Assembly: GCF_020782245.1 (NCBI RefSeq) | Contig: NZ_JAJGNP010000025.1 | Coordinates: 1-35,440, forward strand | Length of the DNA: 35,440 nt | Direction of reading: 5' to 3' | Origin: Sphingobium soli | GTDB lineage: Bacteria > Pseudomonadota > Alphaproteobacteria > Sphingomonadales > Sphingomonadaceae | Shown here: piece after piece, positions 34,067 through 35,440 of the stretch | Layout: every line of letters begins with the position of its first letter | How positions within the stretch are numbered: position 1 is the first letter of the stretch | The notes under the pieces: generated by a model | What the model was told of the DNA's origin: nothing | The model's database searches: none | What the model saw: only the letters and a program-made list of their open reading frames with translations | Translations under genes and position numbers: made by a program

Positions 34067-35362
34067 ATGACCTTGTTACCCGCGACACATCATGATCTCG
34101 TGAGCGAGCTTGTCCGTCGTTGGCGAGACGATCCCGGCGCCACCTATCGCTCCTGGTTTCTGTGGGACGAACGGCTGAAAAACTTCCGCTCCATCCGTCG
34201 CGGGCTGCAGCAGGTGGTCGCAGAAATCGAAAGTGGGCGGTTCGGCGTCGCCTATCGCGGCTCGTCACTGGAAACGGTTGTCCACTCGATCGCCGAACAG
34301 CGGCAGATCTTCAAGGGCGCCGACCATGCCTGGCTGTGGAAGCCCAAGCTGCGCATTCCAGACATCTACGAAAGCCCGGACAACCAGCGGGCGTTCGGTC
34401 GCCTGCTCGACAATTGCTCGTGCTGCGATACCGCCGAGGAGATCATCAGCCACATCCGCAGCATAGACGCGCTCAAGATCAAGGGGCTGGGGCCGGCGGC
34501 GGCCAACCTGCTCTATTTCCTTCACCCGACGCTGGTGCCGCCCTTCAATACCGCGATCGTCAAGGGCTACAATGCCGTCACCGGCGCCAAGGTGAAGCTC
34601 GGGTCATGGGATCATTTTCTCGCCATGCGCGCCGGCATCCTCGACCTCAACGACCGTTACCGCGAGTTGCTCTCCAACGATCTCGGCGCGATCGGCGGAC
34701 TGTTGTTCGACATTGGCTCGGGCCGCTATCCCGCGCCACCGCTGGAGGATGACGCAACGGCGGCCGACGACTGGCTCGGCAGATTGGAACATGCCAGAGC
34801 GGAGGCAAGCCGGCTCGACAAGACAGCCGCCGCGCAGGGCGAAACCGATCGCACGCACGCCGAAATCCAGGCCTGGCTGCGCGACCTCGGCCATGCCCTC
34901 GGTTACGATGTGTGGATCGCCGCCAATGACCGCGGTCGACTTCACGCTGGCTGCCCGCTTGGACAGGGATGCCTCGAGCGCCTTCCAGACGCCATTGCGA
35001 CCTCTCCCGGAGCGGACTCGATCCGCCTCATCGACGTGTTGTGGCTGGCGAAGGGTGGCGACGGCGTCGCCGCCGCGTTCGAGGTTGAACATTCGACCTC
35101 GATCTACTCGGGGATCGTGCGCATGCTCGATCTGGCGCTGTCGGGGAGCGATCTGCACGCTGCCGCCGGGCTATTCCTGGTCGCACCGAATGCGCGCGAG
35201 CAGGACGTTCGCGCGCAACTCCGTCGCCCGGCTTTCAGCCGTATTGCCGATCTCGACTTCGCCTATCTGCCCTATGGCGAGCTGGAGAGAAACAGGGACG
35301 CGATCGCTCGTTTTGGAACGGGATTGAAGGCCATCAAGGCGATCTCAAGCCCCCTTCCCTGA
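34067..35362 (+). CDS. Putative restriction-endonuclease-like protein (HhH + PD-(D/E)xK-like)
   Basis: The product has 431 residues from ATG 34067; a TTG at 33995 could add 24 residues, and neither has a clear ribosome-binding site. The middle has a helix-hairpin-helix-like DNA-binding segment (DALKIKGLGPAAANLLYFL). The C-terminal third has IDVLWLAKGGDGVAAAFEVE, matching the D...ExK layout of PD-(D/E)xK nucleases but with Glu in place of the usual Lys. Similar proteins are commonly labelled type II restriction endonucleases. No methyltransferase partner is near. It is preceded by about 250 bases with no clear gene. DNA cleavage is inferred. Confidence 0.6.
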   Translation: MTLLPATHHDLVSELVRRWRDDPGATYRSWFLWDERLKNFRSIRRGLQQVVAEIESGRFGVAYRGSSLETVVHSIAEQRQIFKGADHAWLWKPKLRIPDIYESPDNQRAFGRLLDNCSCCDTAEEIISHIRSIDALKIKGLGPAAANLLYFLHPTLVPPFNTAIVKGYNAVTGAKVKLGSWDHFLAMRAGILDLNDRYRELLSNDLGAIGGLLFDIGSGRYPAPPLEDDATAADDWLGRLEHARAEASRLDKTAAAQGETDRTHAEIQAWLRDLGHALGYDVWIAANDRGRLHAGCPLGQGCLERLPDAIATSPGADSIRLIDVLWLAKGGDGVAAAFEVEHSTSIYSGIVRMLDLALSGSDLHAAAGLFLVAPNAREQDVRAQLRRPAFSRIADLDFAYLPYGELERNRDAIARFGTGLKAIKAISSPLP

Positions 35363-35370
35363 AAGGGGGC
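35349..35370 (+). terminator. Terminator-like hairpin over the stop codon of the nuclease-like gene
   Basis: GCCCCCTT (35349-35356) pairs with AAGGGGGC (35363-35370) around a 6-base loop, followed by GTTT. The hairpin spans the TGA stop. The remaining 70 bases of the window show nothing I can identify. Confidence 0.5.
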
Positions 35371-35440
35371 GTTTGCGGGAGGGGGCGGAATCCTACGCCA
35401 AGCTCGCCCAGATAGCCGGCGCGAGATCTTACTTGTTGCT

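Noticed and set aside
1..35440. CRISPR array, complete tRNA, rRNA or replication origin
   Set aside because: I found no regularly spaced repeats, no complete cloverleaf sequence, no rRNA segment, and no iteron or rep gene.

Overview
The window looks like the metal-resistance part of an accessory region (genomic island or plasmid) from an alphaproteobacterium, most likely a member of the Sphingomonadales. The reasons are high GC, tightly overlapping ATGA-coupled operons, an alphaproteobacterial-type tRNA-Glu 3' end beside an integrase, and gene families common in sphingomonad copper islands. The taxonomic call is inference. There is no rRNA, no complete tRNA and no CRISPR array.

Layout. (1) 1-76: right end of an IS110/IS1111-type element whose transposase lies outside the window. 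(2) 140-6529, + strand: accessory metal/redox genes (methyltransferase, DUF411 copper protein, APC permease, glutaredoxin-MauE fusion, two-TM ion channel, membrane-anchored DUF305 protein, lipoprotein, NAD(P)-binding protein, small Cys protein). (3) 6646-12915: first complete Cus-type Cu/Ag efflux cassette (TolC-like, adaptor, HME-RND pump, CusF-like). (4) 12974-13563: remains of a multicopper oxidase, broken by an in-frame TGA and cut off at a recombination junction near 13564. (5) 13564-16730, - strand: remnant of an integrative element (relaxase-like fragment, unknown gene, tyrosine recombinase, tRNA-Glu-like attachment remnant). (6) 16765-20536: universal stress protein, the N-terminal stub of a cyclic beta-1,2-glucan synthetase-like gene, an intact IS110-family element with a candidate bridge RNA, the C-terminal stub of a Cof-type HAD hydrolase, and an intact HAD-IIB phosphatase. 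(7) 20683-26070, - strand: an eight-gene operon behind a MerR-type promoter. It encodes a CueR-like regulator, two small Met/His lipoproteins, a membrane FAD/[2Fe-2S] reductase with a Met/His-rich exported head, a five-TM b-cytochrome-like protein, a seven-haem c-type cytochrome, DUF1622, and a Tat-exported 14-Cys copper-storage-like protein. (8) 26167-33818: a small exported protein, then a second complete Cus cassette headed by a paralogue of the small Cys protein from region 2. (9) 34067-35362: a possible nuclease with helix-hairpin-helix and PD-(D/E)xK-like parts.

How it fits together (inference). The two Cus cassettes would pump Cu(I)/Ag(I) from periplasm and cytoplasm across the outer membrane, with CusF-type proteins passing metal to the pump. 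The lost multicopper oxidase would have oxidised Cu(I). The MerR operon is the least conventional part. Its gene order suggests metal-induced transfer of NAD(P)H electrons through FAD, [2Fe-2S] and membrane haem to a periplasmic heptahaem cytochrome, coupled to a Cys-rich protein able to store Cu(I). Region 7-8 looks more GC-rich than regions 2-3, so the two copper blocks probably came from different sources. Junctions at about 13564, 18305 and 19655 show that recombination and IS activity stitched the window together.
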